A stretch of 64,000 nt of DNA from Selenomonas ruminantium subsp. lactilytica TAM6421 (GCF_000284095.1 NC_017068.1:2728001-2792000); one strand, 5' to 3'. Shown: positions 8,857-18,322, counted from the stretch's first letter. The notes: generated by a model not told the origin, from the letters alone. Program-made: numbers and translations.

Positions 8857-8947
8857 AGGACGGGCGCAGGTGGCTTTAAATCCCGTGATGGGATTTTGAG
8901 CCACGTTTTCTTTTTGGTACTTTTTCTTTGCGCCAAAGAAAAAGTAC
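8850..8947. repeat. Triple-hairpin element downstream of kdsB
   Basis: Three strong hairpins in a row follow the tandem repeat. GCGCCC/GGGCGC pairs at 8850-8867. GTGGCT and AAATCCC pair with GGGATTT and AGCCAC at 8870-8904, with a symmetric TT/TG internal loop. A perfect 14-bp palindrome with a CGC loop is at 8917-8947 (arms GTACTTTTTCTTTG). The last lies 13 bp past the kdsB stop on the kdsB transcript. Its final arm on the minus strand ends in AAAGTAC rather than a U tract, so it is more like a REP/BIME mosaic or mRNA-stability element than a canonical terminator. Confidence 0.7.
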
Positions 8948-8960
8948 AGAAACAACGCAT

Positions 8961-9689
8961 TTACTTTAAAGAGTTATATATTTCGTTGACCTTCGCAAGG
9001 TCTTCCGCGGTATCTACGCCAACGAACTTAGCAGCAGTCTCTACCACCTTGATGCGATACCCGTTTTCCAGCGCCCTAAGCTGTTCCAGCGACTCGGACT
9101 GTTCCAGCGGCGTGGACTCCATCTTCGCATACTGCAGCAGGAAATCCCTCTTATAGGCATAAATACCAATATGCTTATAAACCGGACACCCTTCATTGCG
9201 CGGATAAGGCAGCACCGACCGGGAGAAATAAAGCGCATAACCCTCCTTATCGGTTACAACCTTCACATTGTTGGGATTCTCAATCTCCGCCCTGTCCGTC
9301 ATCAAGGTCTTGACCGTAGCCATCTTGAGCTCGCTGTCCGTCTCAAAGACCGCCGCCAGTTCATCGATCAGGGACGGCTCGATCAGCGGTTCATCCCCCT
9401 GCACATTGATGATCAGATCCACATCCGGGAAGGCCGCCGCCACTTCTGCCAGCCGGTCCGTCCCCGTGGGATGATCCTTCCGCGTCATCATGGCCTTGCC
9501 GCCACTTTTCTCCACCGCCGCCACAATGCGTTCATCATCGGTGGCCACAATGGTATCGGACACCAGTTTGGCCTGGGAAGCCCGATCGTAAACCCGGCAG
9601 ACCATGGGCTTGCCGGCAATATCCTTCAGCGGTTTGCCCGGCAGGCGCGTGGACGCGTAACGGGCGGGAATCACACAAAGTACCTTCAT
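8961..9689 (-). CDS. kdsB: CMP-KDO synthetase KdsB
   Basis: 242 residues; activates KDO with CTP to CMP-KDO. The nucleotide-binding N-terminus IPARYASTRLPGKPL, the TDDERI block, INVQGDEPLIEP and the KHIGIYAYKRDFL region are diagnostic of KdsB. Full length for the family. It follows the waaA-lpxK fusion by 13 bp and precedes the repeat-filled gap before kdsA. Confidence 0.96.
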   Translation of the reverse strand: MKVLCVIPARYASTRLPGKPLKDIAGKPMVCRVYDRASQAKLVSDTIVATDDERIVAAVEKSGGKAMMTRKDHPTGTDRLAEVAAAFPDVDLIINVQGDEPLIEPSLIDELAAVFETDSELKMATVKTLMTDRAEIENPNNVKVVTDKEGYALYFSRSVLPYPRNEGCPVYKHIGIYAYKRDFLLQYAKMESTPLEQSESLEQLRALENGYRIKVVETAAKFVGVDTAEDLAKVNEIYNSLK

Positions 9690-9702
9690 AAAACTACGCC
9701 TC

Positions 9703-12201
9703 TTATCTTTCTGCTCGTCTGCCCAGTTTGCTCTCCAAACGCTGGGCCAGCAGCTGCTGGAATTCTTCTTTGCCCTGCTGGAAGTTGACTTCCACGCAGA
9801 TCACATAGACGGGAACGCTGATACCGGCATGGATGACCTCCATGGGAATCTTCACCGCATCCTTTTCCGTGATGACGATGGCCTCGGCCCCCATGCGCTG
9901 TGCCTGATGGAGGATGTCTGCCATCTCCTGCATGCTGTAGTCGTGATGGTCCGGATAGCGCAGGCTTTCCAGGATCACCACGCCCAGATCCGACAAGGTC
10001 TGTTCAAAGGAAGCAGGGTTGCCGATGGCCGATACAGCCATGATCTTTTTGCCCCGCATCTGATTGACATCAATGCCGTCACCGGCAATATCCACATACC
10101 AGTCCGCCAGCGGGATAAAGCGGCGAGGAGCATGGATGCTTTCCACGATCTGGGCCGACTCGTTGTAGCGGTGTACCGTATCCCGGATATATTCCCGGGA
10201 ACCATCCGCCGCCTGATCCACCTTGGTCATCAGACACACATCAGCCCGGCTGATATGGGAGATGGGCTCGCGCAGGGTGCCTCTTGGCAGCATATAGCCA
10301 TTGCCAAAGACATTGACTGCATCCACCAGCAGGATATCCATATCGCGCTCCAGCTGCCAATGCTGGAAACCATCGTCCAGAATGGCCACTTCCGCCCCGA
10401 AATTCTCGATGGCATACTGCCCCGTAACAGAACGGTCCGCGCCGATCAGCACCGGCACTTCCGGCAGATGCTTGGCCAGCATGAAGGCCTCGTCGCCGGC
10501 ATCCGCCGCTGTCATATGCAAGCGCTCACCGTCGGATACGATGCCCACATTGCCATGCCATTTGGCCCGATAACCGCGGTTCAGGATCACAACCTTATAG
10601 CCCATATCCCGGATATCGCTGGCCAGCCTTTGAGCGGTAGGCGTCTTGCCCGTGCCGCCCACGGTGACATTGCCCAGACTGATGACAAAGCAGCCCAGCT
10701 GCTTGCGGCTGAAGACGCCATGGCGGTAGCCCCAGAGCTTGATATCCACGAGACAGGCATAGATCTTGGAGAACACATAGAGGATGGCGGTCAGGATATG
10801 CATCCCGAAGCCTTCCACTTCCTTTTGATGAACCAGATCGATAAAATAGGTCTGGAAATTGTCGATTTTTTGGGTAGAACGAGCCCGCTGCCGGTTTTCT
10901 GGCTTGCTTTCATAGTTTTCCAAGGTTTCCCGGAGAATCAGCGCGGACTTGCGGGAGGCCCCCTTGTTTTCTCCTACAATAGCCAGGGTTTCCCGCTCCA
11001 GCCGGTGACGGTGGTCGGCATCGTCAAAGAGCTTCACCGTTTCCTGAGCCAGCTCCTGCTCATTATTCACGGTGATGCAGGCATCCCGTTTCTTGAACAG
11101 AGCGTGGGTGTCCTTGAAGTTGAACATGTAATGCCCCACAATGATGGCCTTGCCATGGGCGGCAGGCTCCAGGATGTTGTGCCCGCCATGGGGAATCAGG
11201 CTGCCGCCTACATAGACCACATCGCCCACGCTGTAGACCTTGCCCAGCTCGCCAATGGTATCGAGAATCACAATATCCGCATCCTGGGGGCCATGCTCCT
11301 GCTGCTTCGTGCGGGTGGTCACCGTAAAGCCCGCCCGCTTGCAGAGATGAATGACCTCCTGTGTACGCAGCAGCTCACGGGGAGCGATGACCAACTTGGC
11401 CTTGGCGTGGTTTTCACGCACGGCCTTGAAGGCCTTGAGCACGAAATCCTCTTCCCCACGATGGGTAGAACCGGCCAGCAATATCCCTTCAGCCTTTTCC
11501 AAGCCCATCTCCCGCATGATAGCGGCCTTTTCCTCCAGACTTACATCAGTGTAGGTCTGGTCAAATTTCGTATTGCCCGTAACTGTTACCAGTTCCGGTG
11601 GCGCTCCCAATCGCTTGATATAGTCTGCGTCGATATCCGACTGCATGGCGAACTTAGTCACCGTGCCGATCATATCCGTCAGCAGACTGTTGAGATACTT
11701 GTACTGCTTGACGCTGCGATCGCTGATACGGCCATTGACCATCATGACGGGAATATGAAGCTGCCGGGCCGTCTTCAAGAAGTTCGGCCAAAGTTCCGTT
11801 TCCACGGGCAGGAATACCCGGGGATGGATTCGGCGCAACACCCGCCCGGAAAGGATGGGCAGGTCCAGCGGGAAGTAAATGATGGCATCAGCATCCTTGA
11901 TGATGCGGTTGGCCATCTCATAGCCGCTGGTGGTCACCACCGACACGAGAATCGGCGTCTGAGGGAACTCCCGATGGAATTCCTTGATCAATGGACTGGT
12001 AGCCACGATCTCACCCACCGAGGCCGCATGCACCCAGATGCAATGTTTCTTGGCCACCTTGTCCAGTGTATGCTCGGGGAAAATCCCCAGGCTCTGACGG
12101 ATGCGTTCCACAAAGCCCTTTTCCCGGACCGACCGGATCATGAACACCGGAATGATCAGAATGACGACGAGTATCGCCGCTAAATTGTAGAGGATCTGCA
12201 T
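9703..12201 (-). CDS. WaaA (KDO transferase)-LpxK (lipid A 4'-kinase) fusion
   Basis: 832 residues in one uninterrupted frame. Residues about 1-430 are WaaA/KdtA, the CMP-KDO:lipid A transferase. They comprise an N-terminal membrane anchor (LAAILVVILIIPVFMI), WVHAASVGEIVATSPLI, ETELWPNF and the GT-B C-terminal motif GGSLIPHGGHNILEPAA. After a linker, residues about 466-832 are LpxK, the tetraacyldisaccharide 4'-kinase. These carry their own N-terminal hydrophobic helix (HILTAILYVFSKIYACLV), the P-loop GNVTVGGTGKTP (510-521), NRGYRAKW, DDGFQHWQLERD and VITEKDAVKI. LpxK makes the substrate that WaaA glycosylates, so the fusion joins consecutive steps. The ATG at 12201 has GAAGGGG upstream and lies 4 bp after msbA. 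Confidence 0.94.
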   Translation of the reverse strand: MQILYNLAAILVVILIIPVFMIRSVREKGFVERIRQSLGIFPEHTLDKVAKKHCIWVHAASVGEIVATSPLIKEFHREFPQTPILVSVVTTSGYEMANRIIKDADAIIYFPLDLPILSGRVLRRIHPRVFLPVETELWPNFLKTARQLHIPVMMVNGRISDRSVKQYKYLNSLLTDMIGTVTKFAMQSDIDADYIKRLGAPPELVTVTGNTKFDQTYTDVSLEEKAAIMREMGLEKAEGILLAGSTHRGEEDFVLKAFKAVRENHAKAKLVIAPRELLRTQEVIHLCKRAGFTVTTRTKQQEHGPQDADIVILDTIGELGKVYSVGDVVYVGGSLIPHGGHNILEPAAHGKAIIVGHYMFNFKDTHALFKKRDACITVNNEQELAQETVKLFDDADHRHRLERETLAIVGENKGASRKSALILRETLENYESKPENRQRARSTQKIDNFQTYFIDLVHQKEVEGFGMHILTAILYVFSKIYACLVDIKLWGYRHGVFSRKQLGCFVISLGNVTVGGTGKTPTAQRLASDIRDMGYKVVILNRGYRAKWHGNVGIVSDGERLHMTAADAGDEAFMLAKHLPEVPVLIGADRSVTGQYAIENFGAEVAILDDGFQHWQLERDMDILLVDAVNVFGNGYMLPRGTLREPISHISRADVCLMTKVDQAADGSREYIRDTVHRYNESAQIVESIHAPRRFIPLADWYVDIAGDGIDVNQMRGKKIMAVSAIGNPASFEQTLSDLGVVILESLRYPDHHDYSMQEMADILHQAQRMGAEAIVITEKDAVKIPMEVIHAGISVPVYVICVEVNFQQGKEEFQQLLAQRLESKLGRRAER

Positions 12202-12205
12202 TATC

Positions 12206-13948
12206 TTATGCCCCTTCTGACACTGCACTCTTTTGGAACTGGATATTGTAGAGATAGCTGTAAAGGCCATTCTGCGCCAACAATTCCTCATGGGTGCCGT
12301 GTTCTTTTATCTTGCCGCCATCGATAACATAAATCTGATCGGCGTTGAATATCGTCGAAAGCCGGTGGGCAATCACAAAGGAAGTACGTCCCACCATCAG
12401 GCTGTCCAGAGCGGCCTGGACAATTTTCTCACTCTCCGTGTCCAGCGCTGAGGTCGCCTCATCAAGAATCAAAATTCGGGGATTCTTCAGGATAGCCCGG
12501 GCAATGGACATGCGCTGCCGCTGCCCACCGGACAGGTTCAAGCCTCTTTCCCCGATGGGCGTATCATAGCCCTGGGGCAGTTCCCGGATAAATGTGTCGG
12601 CATTAGCTGCCTTAGCCGCCTCAATAACCTCTTCGTCCGTAGCATCAAGACGCCCGTAACGAATATTTTCCATAACCGTAGTGGAAAACAGCATGGTTTC
12701 CTGGGGCACGATGCCAATCTGTTCACGCAGAGAAGAAACCGTTACATCCCGGATATCCTGACCGTCAATGGAAATGGAACCGCTATTGATTTCATAAAAA
12801 CGCGGAATCAGGTTGGCAATGGTTGACTTACCGGCACCACTGGGCCCCACAAAGGCAATCATCTGGCCTGGCTTGACCTCCAATGACACATCTTCCAGGG
12901 CATTTACGCCTTCTTTATAACCAAACGTGACATTCTTGACTTCCACATGTCCCTGAATTTTCGGCAGGGCCTTAGCCCCGTCCTTATCGGTAATGGTTTC
13001 CGGCATATCGATAACCGCAAATACACGATCTACGGCGGCCATAGCCCGCTGCAGATTGCCATAGACACGGGCCAGTCTTTTTACCGGATTGGCCAAATTC
13101 ACGGCATACGTCAGGAAGGCTACGAGAGCGCCGGCAGTCATATAGCCGTTAACCACTTCATAACCACCAAAACCCACAATGAAGGTCACGGACACCGCCG
13201 CCAAAAATTCTACCGTCGGGGTCAGCAGACTCGTAAGCTGCACATTCTTCATGACCGCTTGGAAGTTCAAGATGTTCTGGTTAATGAACCGCTTGATTTC
13301 ATAATCTTCCCGAACAAAGGATTTGACCACGCGGATGGAGGAAATGCTTTCCTGCAGCAGGGATGTGATGTCGGCAACCCGCTCCTGAATCACCGTGCCG
13401 TTGCGCTTGAGCTTGCGGCCAAAGATCTTCATGGCCTGCCCCACCAGCGGGATGACCACCAAAGTCAACAGAGACAGTTTCCAGTCCAGATAGAGCATCA
13501 TGGCAATGGAACCAATCAGGATGGAGCCTTCCGTGACCATCTCAATGAGCTGGTCAACCAGTGCCGACTGGATAGCCGCCACGTCATTGGTAATATAACT
13601 CATGGTCTCACCCGTCTGATGCTTGTCAAAATAGGCCATGGGCATGCGCTGGAACTTGCGGAACATCACTTCCCGCACATCGATGACCACTTTCTGCCCA
13701 ATATAGGACACCAGATAGGATTGACCGTAATAGAATACGCCACGAATCAGGAAAACGACCACGATGCTGACACAAATGAAATACAGCATCATCATATCTT
13801 TGTCAGCCAGAACCTTATCCACCATATCCTTAATTATCCATGGCAGATACAGATTACAGGCCGCTGCCACCACAATGCAGACAATAGCCAGTACCAGACG
13901 CTTGAGATATGGTCTTATATACTGCAAGAGCCGCTTATAATTCTTCAT
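12206..13948 (-). CDS. msbA: Lipid A flippase MsbA (ABC exporter)
   Basis: 580-residue half-transporter: six N-terminal membrane helices (to about residue 320) and a C-terminal ATPase with Walker A GPSGAGKSTIANLI, signature LSGGQRQRMSIARAI, Walker B ILILDEATSALD and switch His in VIAHRLSTI. Placement between lpxB and waaA-lpxK supports lipid A-core flipping rather than drug export. GAGGG lies just upstream of the ATG. Homodimer expected. Confidence 0.93.
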   Translation of the reverse strand: MKNYKRLLQYIRPYLKRLVLAIVCIVVAAACNLYLPWIIKDMVDKVLADKDMMMLYFICVSIVVVFLIRGVFYYGQSYLVSYIGQKVVIDVREVMFRKFQRMPMAYFDKHQTGETMSYITNDVAAIQSALVDQLIEMVTEGSILIGSIAMMLYLDWKLSLLTLVVIPLVGQAMKIFGRKLKRNGTVIQERVADITSLLQESISSIRVVKSFVREDYEIKRFINQNILNFQAVMKNVQLTSLLTPTVEFLAAVSVTFIVGFGGYEVVNGYMTAGALVAFLTYAVNLANPVKRLARVYGNLQRAMAAVDRVFAVIDMPETITDKDGAKALPKIQGHVEVKNVTFGYKEGVNALEDVSLEVKPGQMIAFVGPSGAGKSTIANLIPRFYEINSGSISIDGQDIRDVTVSSLREQIGIVPQETMLFSTTVMENIRYGRLDATDEEVIEAAKAANADTFIRELPQGYDTPIGERGLNLSGGQRQRMSIARAILKNPRILILDEATSALDTESEKIVQAALDSLMVGRTSFVIAHRLSTIFNADQIYVIDGGKIKEHGTHEELLAQNGLYSYLYNIQFQKSAVSEGA

Positions 13949-13963
13949 GTATTTCCCTCACTA

Positions 13964-15109
13964 TTAATTCCTTGCGGCAAATTCCCGGGCCGCATTCAAG
14001 ATTCTCTCCGCCACCCGGCCAGAGGCGCCAGGCGCACCCAATTTGCCACAGGCCAGCTTTAATTTCTCCGTAACCTCCTGCCGGTGCTGTTCACCGGGAT
14101 AGAGCCTTGCCACTTCCCGGGCAATATTGTCTGCCGTGACTTCATCCTGCAGGAGCTCCGTCTGGAAACTCTCCCCCAGCAGGATATTGGGCAGGCTGAA
14201 ATTGTCCACATGCACCAGCAGCTTGCCGATGGCATAGGACACAGGAGACAGTCGGTAGAGCACCACGCAGGGAAGCCCCAAAAGGGCCGCCTCCATAACT
14301 ACGGTGCCTGAAGTAGCCATGGCCGCATCGGCTGCCGCCATCAGGCTGTAACGACGCTCATCCGTCAGCGTGACCGGCACCCCCGCCGCAGCGATCATTT
14401 CCTCGATGCGCTCCCGGCTCACCGTATCCGCTACGGGCAGATAGAACACCGTCTCCGGGCGCTCTGCCAATAACTGCCTGGCCCCTGCCAGCATGGAGGG
14501 CAGCAGCAGTTCGATCTCCTGCTTACGGCTGCCCGGCAGCAGCAGGACAACAGTCTTATCCTCTGGCATCTTAAAGAAACGGCGGGCTCTTTCCCTTGGC
14601 AGCTCCGGTCTTACCGCATCCACCAGGGGATTGCCCACAAAGGAAATCTTCGCCCCGGCCGCCTCATAAACCGGCAGCTCATGGGGGAAAATGGCGATGA
14701 ATTCATCGGCAATCTTCGCGCAATCCCTCGCCCGTCCCTTGCGCCAGGCCCAGGCCGATGGCGGGATATAGGAAAATACAGGAATCCCCAGTGCCTTGGC
14801 CTTTTTCGCCAACCGCCAGTTGAAATCCGGATAGTCTATGAGCACCAGCATATCCGGCTTTTCTTCCTTCATGAACTCCGTCAGATCAGAAAGCAGCTTG
14901 AAGAGCCGGCGGATATTGATCAGGACTTCCCAAACGCCCATCACGCTGTAATCAGCAAAGTTTTGCCGCAGGCGCACGCCGGCATTTTCCATACGGCTGC
15001 CCCCAAAGCCGATCAGCTCGGTTTCCGGCGCCATGGAAAGGATGGCCCGGGCGATATTTTCGCCATGTACATCCCCTGACGCTTCGCCAGCGGAAAGCAT
15101 TATTTTCAT
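13964..15109 (-). CDS. lpxB: Lipid A disaccharide synthase LpxB
   Basis: 381 residues; GT19 glycosyltransferase joining UDP-diacylglucosamine and lipid X. N-terminal SAGEASGDVHGENIARA, the DYPDFNWRLAKKAKALGIPV block, YIPPSAWAWRKGRA and LLPGSRKQEI are all typical. The ATG at 15109 has AGGAGG seven bases upstream; a longer frame from 15127 lacks a ribosome-binding site. A stem-loop followed by a T-run lies 48 bp upstream, so part of its transcription may be uncoupled from lpxI. Confidence 0.95.
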   Translation of the reverse strand: MKIMLSAGEASGDVHGENIARAILSMAPETELIGFGGSRMENAGVRLRQNFADYSVMGVWEVLINIRRLFKLLSDLTEFMKEEKPDMLVLIDYPDFNWRLAKKAKALGIPVFSYIPPSAWAWRKGRARDCAKIADEFIAIFPHELPVYEAAGAKISFVGNPLVDAVRPELPRERARRFFKMPEDKTVVLLLPGSRKQEIELLLPSMLAGARQLLAERPETVFYLPVADTVSRERIEEMIAAAGVPVTLTDERRYSLMAAADAAMATSGTVVMEAALLGLPCVVLYRLSPVSYAIGKLLVHVDNFSLPNILLGESFQTELLQDEVTADNIAREVARLYPGEQHRQEVTEKLKLACGKLGAPGASGRVAERILNAAREFAARN

Positions 15110-15156
15110 GGGTTGTCCTCCTAACATTCAATACTAAGCCAATCTATATTGTAACA

Positions 15157-15200
15157 TAAAAACACGCCGAGCACACATTTTTTTGTATCCCCGACGTGTT
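15157..15200 (-). terminator. Intrinsic terminator or attenuator after lpxI
   Basis: On the minus strand AACACGTCGGG pairs with CTCGGCGTGTT (11 bp, two G-U pairs) around an A-rich loop and is followed by TTTTTA. It sits 8 bp after the lpxI stop and 48 bp before the lpxB start. No obvious promoter fits in the remaining gap, so partial read-through is likely. Confidence 0.6.
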
Positions 15201-15207
15201 AATTTCA

Positions 15208-16011
15208 TCACATAGCCATAATGGTAATGCCATTGGCTTCCGCCAAAGCGATGACTTCATCCTGTTCCACAAACAGGGTAGCTCCGGCTTCAATTACCAG
15301 TGCCCTGGCCTTGGTCTCCACCATCATCTGCATGGTTTTGAGCCCCACCGTGGGCACATCGAAACGGCTGTCCTGGGCAGGCTTGGCCACCTTGGCTACC
15401 ACGGCACCGCCGCCAGCCAGTTTGCCGCCCCGCAGGATACAGGCATCTGTCCCCTCGATGGCTTCGAGGGCCATAACCGCCATATCCTTGACCACCACGG
15501 TCTGCCCCACATCCATGCGGCCAATTTCCTTGGCCATCTGGAAGCCGAACTCCATATCCTTCAGTTCTTCGGCTGTGGGCTGGCGCTTCGTGAGCACGCC
15601 CTTGCCCGGCATGAGCTTGCGGATGAGTTCCGTCTGGTCAAAGACCTCCACATCGATTTTCTTGAGCTCATCGATGATGGCCAGCATGATGGTGTCGTCC
15701 TTGCGGTCCGGCACCCGCATGAGAATCTGCATGGCCTTGAGATCGGGCAAGGTCTTCTTGGCGAAGAGCACTTCCTTGGTGACCTTGCCGATCATGGTGA
15801 CCTTATGGATATCGCTTTTCTTCAGGTGCTTGAGAATCTTGCCCACCTTGAGCACGTTGATTTCCTGATAATCATCCGCATAATCCTTCAGACGGGCATC
15901 CGTATCCGGCAGGAGCGCTACCGCATAGACCTCATAGCCCAGTTCTTTTGCCGCCCGAGCAATCTCCACCGGCAGGGCGCCAATCCCCGCCAAAAGTCCA
16001 ATTCGCTCCAT
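15208..16011 (-). CDS. lpxI: UDP-2,3-diacylglucosamine pyrophosphatase LpxI
   Basis: 267 residues of the LpxI (former DUF1009) family, which cleaves UDP-2,3-diacylglucosamine to lipid X where LpxH is absent. Starts MERIGLLAGIGALPVEIARA; the HKVTMIGKVTKEVLF and TVVVKDMAVMALEAIEGTD blocks and the C-terminal LVIEAGATLFVEQDEVIALA are typical. GGAGG precedes the ATG by five bases. It sits between lpxA and lpxB, exactly where its reaction falls in the pathway. No LpxH is seen in the window. Confidence 0.94.
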   Translation of the reverse strand: MERIGLLAGIGALPVEIARAAKELGYEVYAVALLPDTDARLKDYADDYQEINVLKVGKILKHLKKSDIHKVTMIGKVTKEVLFAKKTLPDLKAMQILMRVPDRKDDTIMLAIIDELKKIDVEVFDQTELIRKLMPGKGVLTKRQPTAEELKDMEFGFQMAKEIGRMDVGQTVVVKDMAVMALEAIEGTDACILRGGKLAGGGAVVAKVAKPAQDSRFDVPTVGLKTMQMMVETKARALVIEAGATLFVEQDEVIALAEANGITIMAM

Positions 16012-16038
16012 AAAAACCTCCGCACCTCAATTTCTTGC

Positions 16039-16854
16039 TTATTTGTCGTCCCGGCGTTCCCGGCAGATGCCGCGCTCGGCATTGCGCAGGAAGCGCAGCA
16101 GGTGATCCACTTCTTCGCAGGCCGGCACTTCCTGTTCGATGATGCCGATGGCCTGCTGCAGGCTCAGCCCCGAACGATAGAGAATGCGATAAGCCTGTTT
16201 CAGGCTGCGGCGGGCTGCCGGCTCAATGCCTGCCCGGGCAATACCTACCGTATTGAGGCCTGCCACCTTGGCCGGCTGGCCGGCCACAATGGTGAAGGGC
16301 ACGACGTCCTGCACAAGACGGCTCATGCCGCCGATCATGGCATTGCGGCCGATCTTGACGAACTGATGGACACCGGTCATGCCGCCGATAACCGCCCGGT
16401 CTTCCACAATGGCATGCCCGGCCAGGCTGGCCACATTGGACATGATGACGCGGTTGCCGATCACGCAGTTATGGGCCACATGGGTGAGCGCCATCAGCAG
16501 ACAGTCATTGCCGATGCGGGTTTCCTCGCCTTCACCGGTAGCCCGGTGCACCGTGGCACCTTCGCGGATAACCGTGCGGTCGCCGATGGTGGTATAGCTC
16601 TTCTCACCCTTGAACTTCAGATCCTGCGGCTCTTCACCGATGGAAGCGCCCTGGAAGATATGGCAGTCCTTACCGATCTTGGTCCAGCCGGTAACAACCA
16701 CATGGGGGCCGATAATGGTGCCTTCGCCAATTTCCACGTTGGCTCCGATCACACTGTAAGGACCGATCTTGGCCCCGGCGGCGACTTTGGCTCCCTCTTC
16801 AATAATCGCCGTGGGATGTATCTGTGCTTCTGCACTAATATTTTCCACACTCAT
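16039..16854 (-). CDS. lpxA: UDP-GlcNAc acyltransferase LpxA
   Basis: 271 residues of left-handed beta-helix hexapeptide repeats (for example [20 protein letters not shown]) and a C-terminal helical domain. [13 protein letters not shown] carries the catalytic His of the family and [16 protein letters not shown] is the conserved acyl-pocket region. Catalyses the first, reversible lipid A step in the cytoplasm. AAGGAG is correctly spaced upstream. About 170 bp separate it from fabZ; that gap holds a small GC hairpin without a T-run and nothing else I recognise. Confidence 0.96.
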   Translation of the reverse strand: MSVENISAEAQIHPTAIIEEGAKVAAGAKIGPYSVIGANVEIGEGTIIGPHVVVTGWTKIGKDCHIFQGASIGEEPQDLKFKGEKSYTTIGDRTVIREGATVHRATGEGEETRIGNDCLLMALTHVAHNCVIGNRVIMSNVASLAGHAIVEDRAVIGGMTGVHQFVKIGRNAMIGGMSRLVQDVVPFTIVAGQPAKVAGLNTVGIARAGIEPAARRSLKQAYRILYRSGLSLQQAIGIIEQEVPACEEVDHLLRFLRNAERGICRERRDDK

Positions 16855-17026
16855 CTCTACAACTCCTTATAACGCCGCAAGGCTCACCCCTGCGGTAAAA
16901 CCATTCTCTTTGCTCTGTCTTTCCTATATACTCCCAAACTAACCTCTAATCCTCACAAATCATCTGACAGCAAATTCAGGCGTTATCCGAGTTGAACAAA
17001 GATTATCGTTCATTTTCACCGTCAAA

Positions 17027-17467
17027 TCACATATTTTCTTCTTTTCTCATGGCAAATTTAAAATCGGCAGAAGCCACGAGCTGATCATTCACATAGCCAT
17101 CGCAATGCAGCACACCGAAATCCCCACGGACCTTCACGATATGCGCCTTGGTCACGAGCTGGTCGCCGGGCACCACCGGACGCTTGAACTTGATGTTCTC
17201 CATGCCGCCGAACATGGCAATCTTGCCGCGATGTTCCTCGGGATAAAGCATAGCCACGCCGCCTACCTGAGCCATAGCCTCCAGAATCAATACGCCCGGC
17301 ATGATAGGATGACCGGGGAAGTGGCCGGCAAACTGGGGCTCATTCATGGTGATGTTCTTGACTCCCGTAGCAGACTTGAAGGGCTCGATTTCCAGAATGC
17401 GATCCACCAGCAGCATCGGCGGGCGATGGGGCAGAATTTTCATGATATCCGTAATTTCCAAAACCAT
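17027..17467 (-). CDS. fabZ: 3-hydroxyacyl-ACP dehydratase FabZ
   Basis: 146-residue hot-dog-fold dehydratase. The catalytic signature AGHFPGHPIMPGVLILEAMAQ, quoted only as FAGHFPGHPIMPGVL plus LEAMAQ, places His49 and Glu63 at family positions; LPHRPPMLLVDRI is the N-terminal signature. Fatty-acid elongation competes with lipid A synthesis for 3-hydroxyacyl-ACP, explaining its placement between lpxC and lpxA. GAGGG precedes the ATG. Confidence 0.96.
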   Translation of the reverse strand: MVLEITDIMKILPHRPPMLLVDRILEIEPFKSATGVKNITMNEPQFAGHFPGHPIMPGVLILEAMAQVGGVAMLYPEEHRGKIAMFGGMENIKFKRPVVPGDQLVTKAHIVKVRGDFGVLHCDGYVNDQLVASADFKFAMRKEENM

Positions 17468-17494
17468 TTTTTATTCCCTCTTCCTGTTAATTTC

Positions 17495-18322
17495 TCAACC
17501 TAAACTTTTCTGCAGCTCCTTGGCCAGAGCCGTATTCAAGGCATGACCGGAGGCCACCGCAATCACATGGCCGCGGATGGAGCCGGCCAGCCGCAGATCC
17601 CCGATGACATCCAGGATCTTATGGCGCACCAGCTCATCCTCAAAATGCAGGGGATTGAGCCAGCCCTCGTCATTGTAGACGATAACGCTTTCCAGTGTAC
17701 CGCCCAGACCTAAGCCCATGCTGCGCAAAGCCTCGATTTCCTTCTCATAGGCAATGGTACGGGCCGGCGCGATTTCCCGCTCATAAAGTTCCGGTGCAAT
17801 CTCAAAGTTCTCGTACTGAATGCCGATAAGCTTATGGGGATTCACCGAAGTGAAGCTCACCCGGAACCCGTCATAAGGCAGTACCATCACAAAGCGGTTC
17901 TTCTCCTCATCGTCAATGCGATAAACCTTGTCGATGACGATTTCCCGTCGCTCAGCAGCCAGTTCCTTGACACCGGCCTGCTTCATGGCCTGAAAGAAGG
18001 CCAGGGACGAACCATCGGCTACCGGGGGTTCTTCCGCATCGATTTCGATATAGCAGTTGTCGATGCCCATGGCATGGAAGGCACTCATCAGATGCTCAAT
18101 GGTGAACACCTTGCAGCCGTTTTCCTCCACAGTGGTTGCCCTCATGGTGGAGGTGACATTGGCCGCCGTGGCCCGGATGGTCGGTCTGTCTTCCAGATCC
18201 GTACGCACGAACACGAGGCCCGTATCAGCCGGTGCCGGCTTCAATGTCATATGCACTTCGCGGCCGGAATGAAGACCAATGCCGTTATAGATGGCCTCTG
18301 CCGCCAGTGTTGTCTGTTGCAA
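17495..18322 (-). CDS. lpxC: UDP-3-O-acyl-GlcNAc deacetylase LpxC
   Basis: 275-residue zinc deacetylase, the committed step of lipid A synthesis. Zinc ligands are expected in EHLMSAFHAMG and in HKILDVIGDL; the N-terminal LAAEAIYNGIGLHSG and the EEPPVADGSSLAF block are typical. The start is a TTG at 18322 (reading MQQTTLAAEA) because GGAGG lies six bases upstream and the preceding residues do not resemble LpxC. It starts 19 bp after the upstream acyltransferase stop. Confidence 0.95.
   Translation of the reverse strand: MQQTTLAAEAIYNGIGLHSGREVHMTLKPAPADTGLVFVRTDLEDRPTIRATAANVTSTMRATTVEENGCKVFTIEHLMSAFHAMGIDNCYIEIDAEEPPVADGSSLAFFQAMKQAGVKELAAERREIVIDKVYRIDDEEKNRFVMVLPYDGFRVSFTSVNPHKLIGIQYENFEIAPELYEREIAPARTIAYEKEIEALRSMGLGLGGTLESVIVYNDEGWLNPLHFEDELVRHKILDVIGDLRLAGSIRGHVIAVASGHALNTALAKELQKSLG

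Noticed and set aside
7375-9156. 593-residue plus-strand ORF ending in a peptide repeat
   Set aside because: It runs antisense to kdsD and kdsA and through the 44-bp tandem repeat. The repeat unit is not a multiple of three, so the peptide repeat is incidental.
9829-12183. 784-residue plus-strand ORF opposite waaA-lpxK
   Set aside because: It is His/Gln-rich with no recognisable domain, lies wholly antisense to a gene with clear motifs, and is explained by codon bias of the GC-rich minus-strand gene.
15196-16872. 558-residue plus-strand ORF opposite lpxI and lpxA
   Set aside because: Same antisense pattern; no ribosome-binding site and no family features.
16855-17026. Terminator between fabZ and lpxA
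   Set aside because: The CCGCAGGG/CCTTGCGG hairpin is not followed by a U tract on the minus strand.
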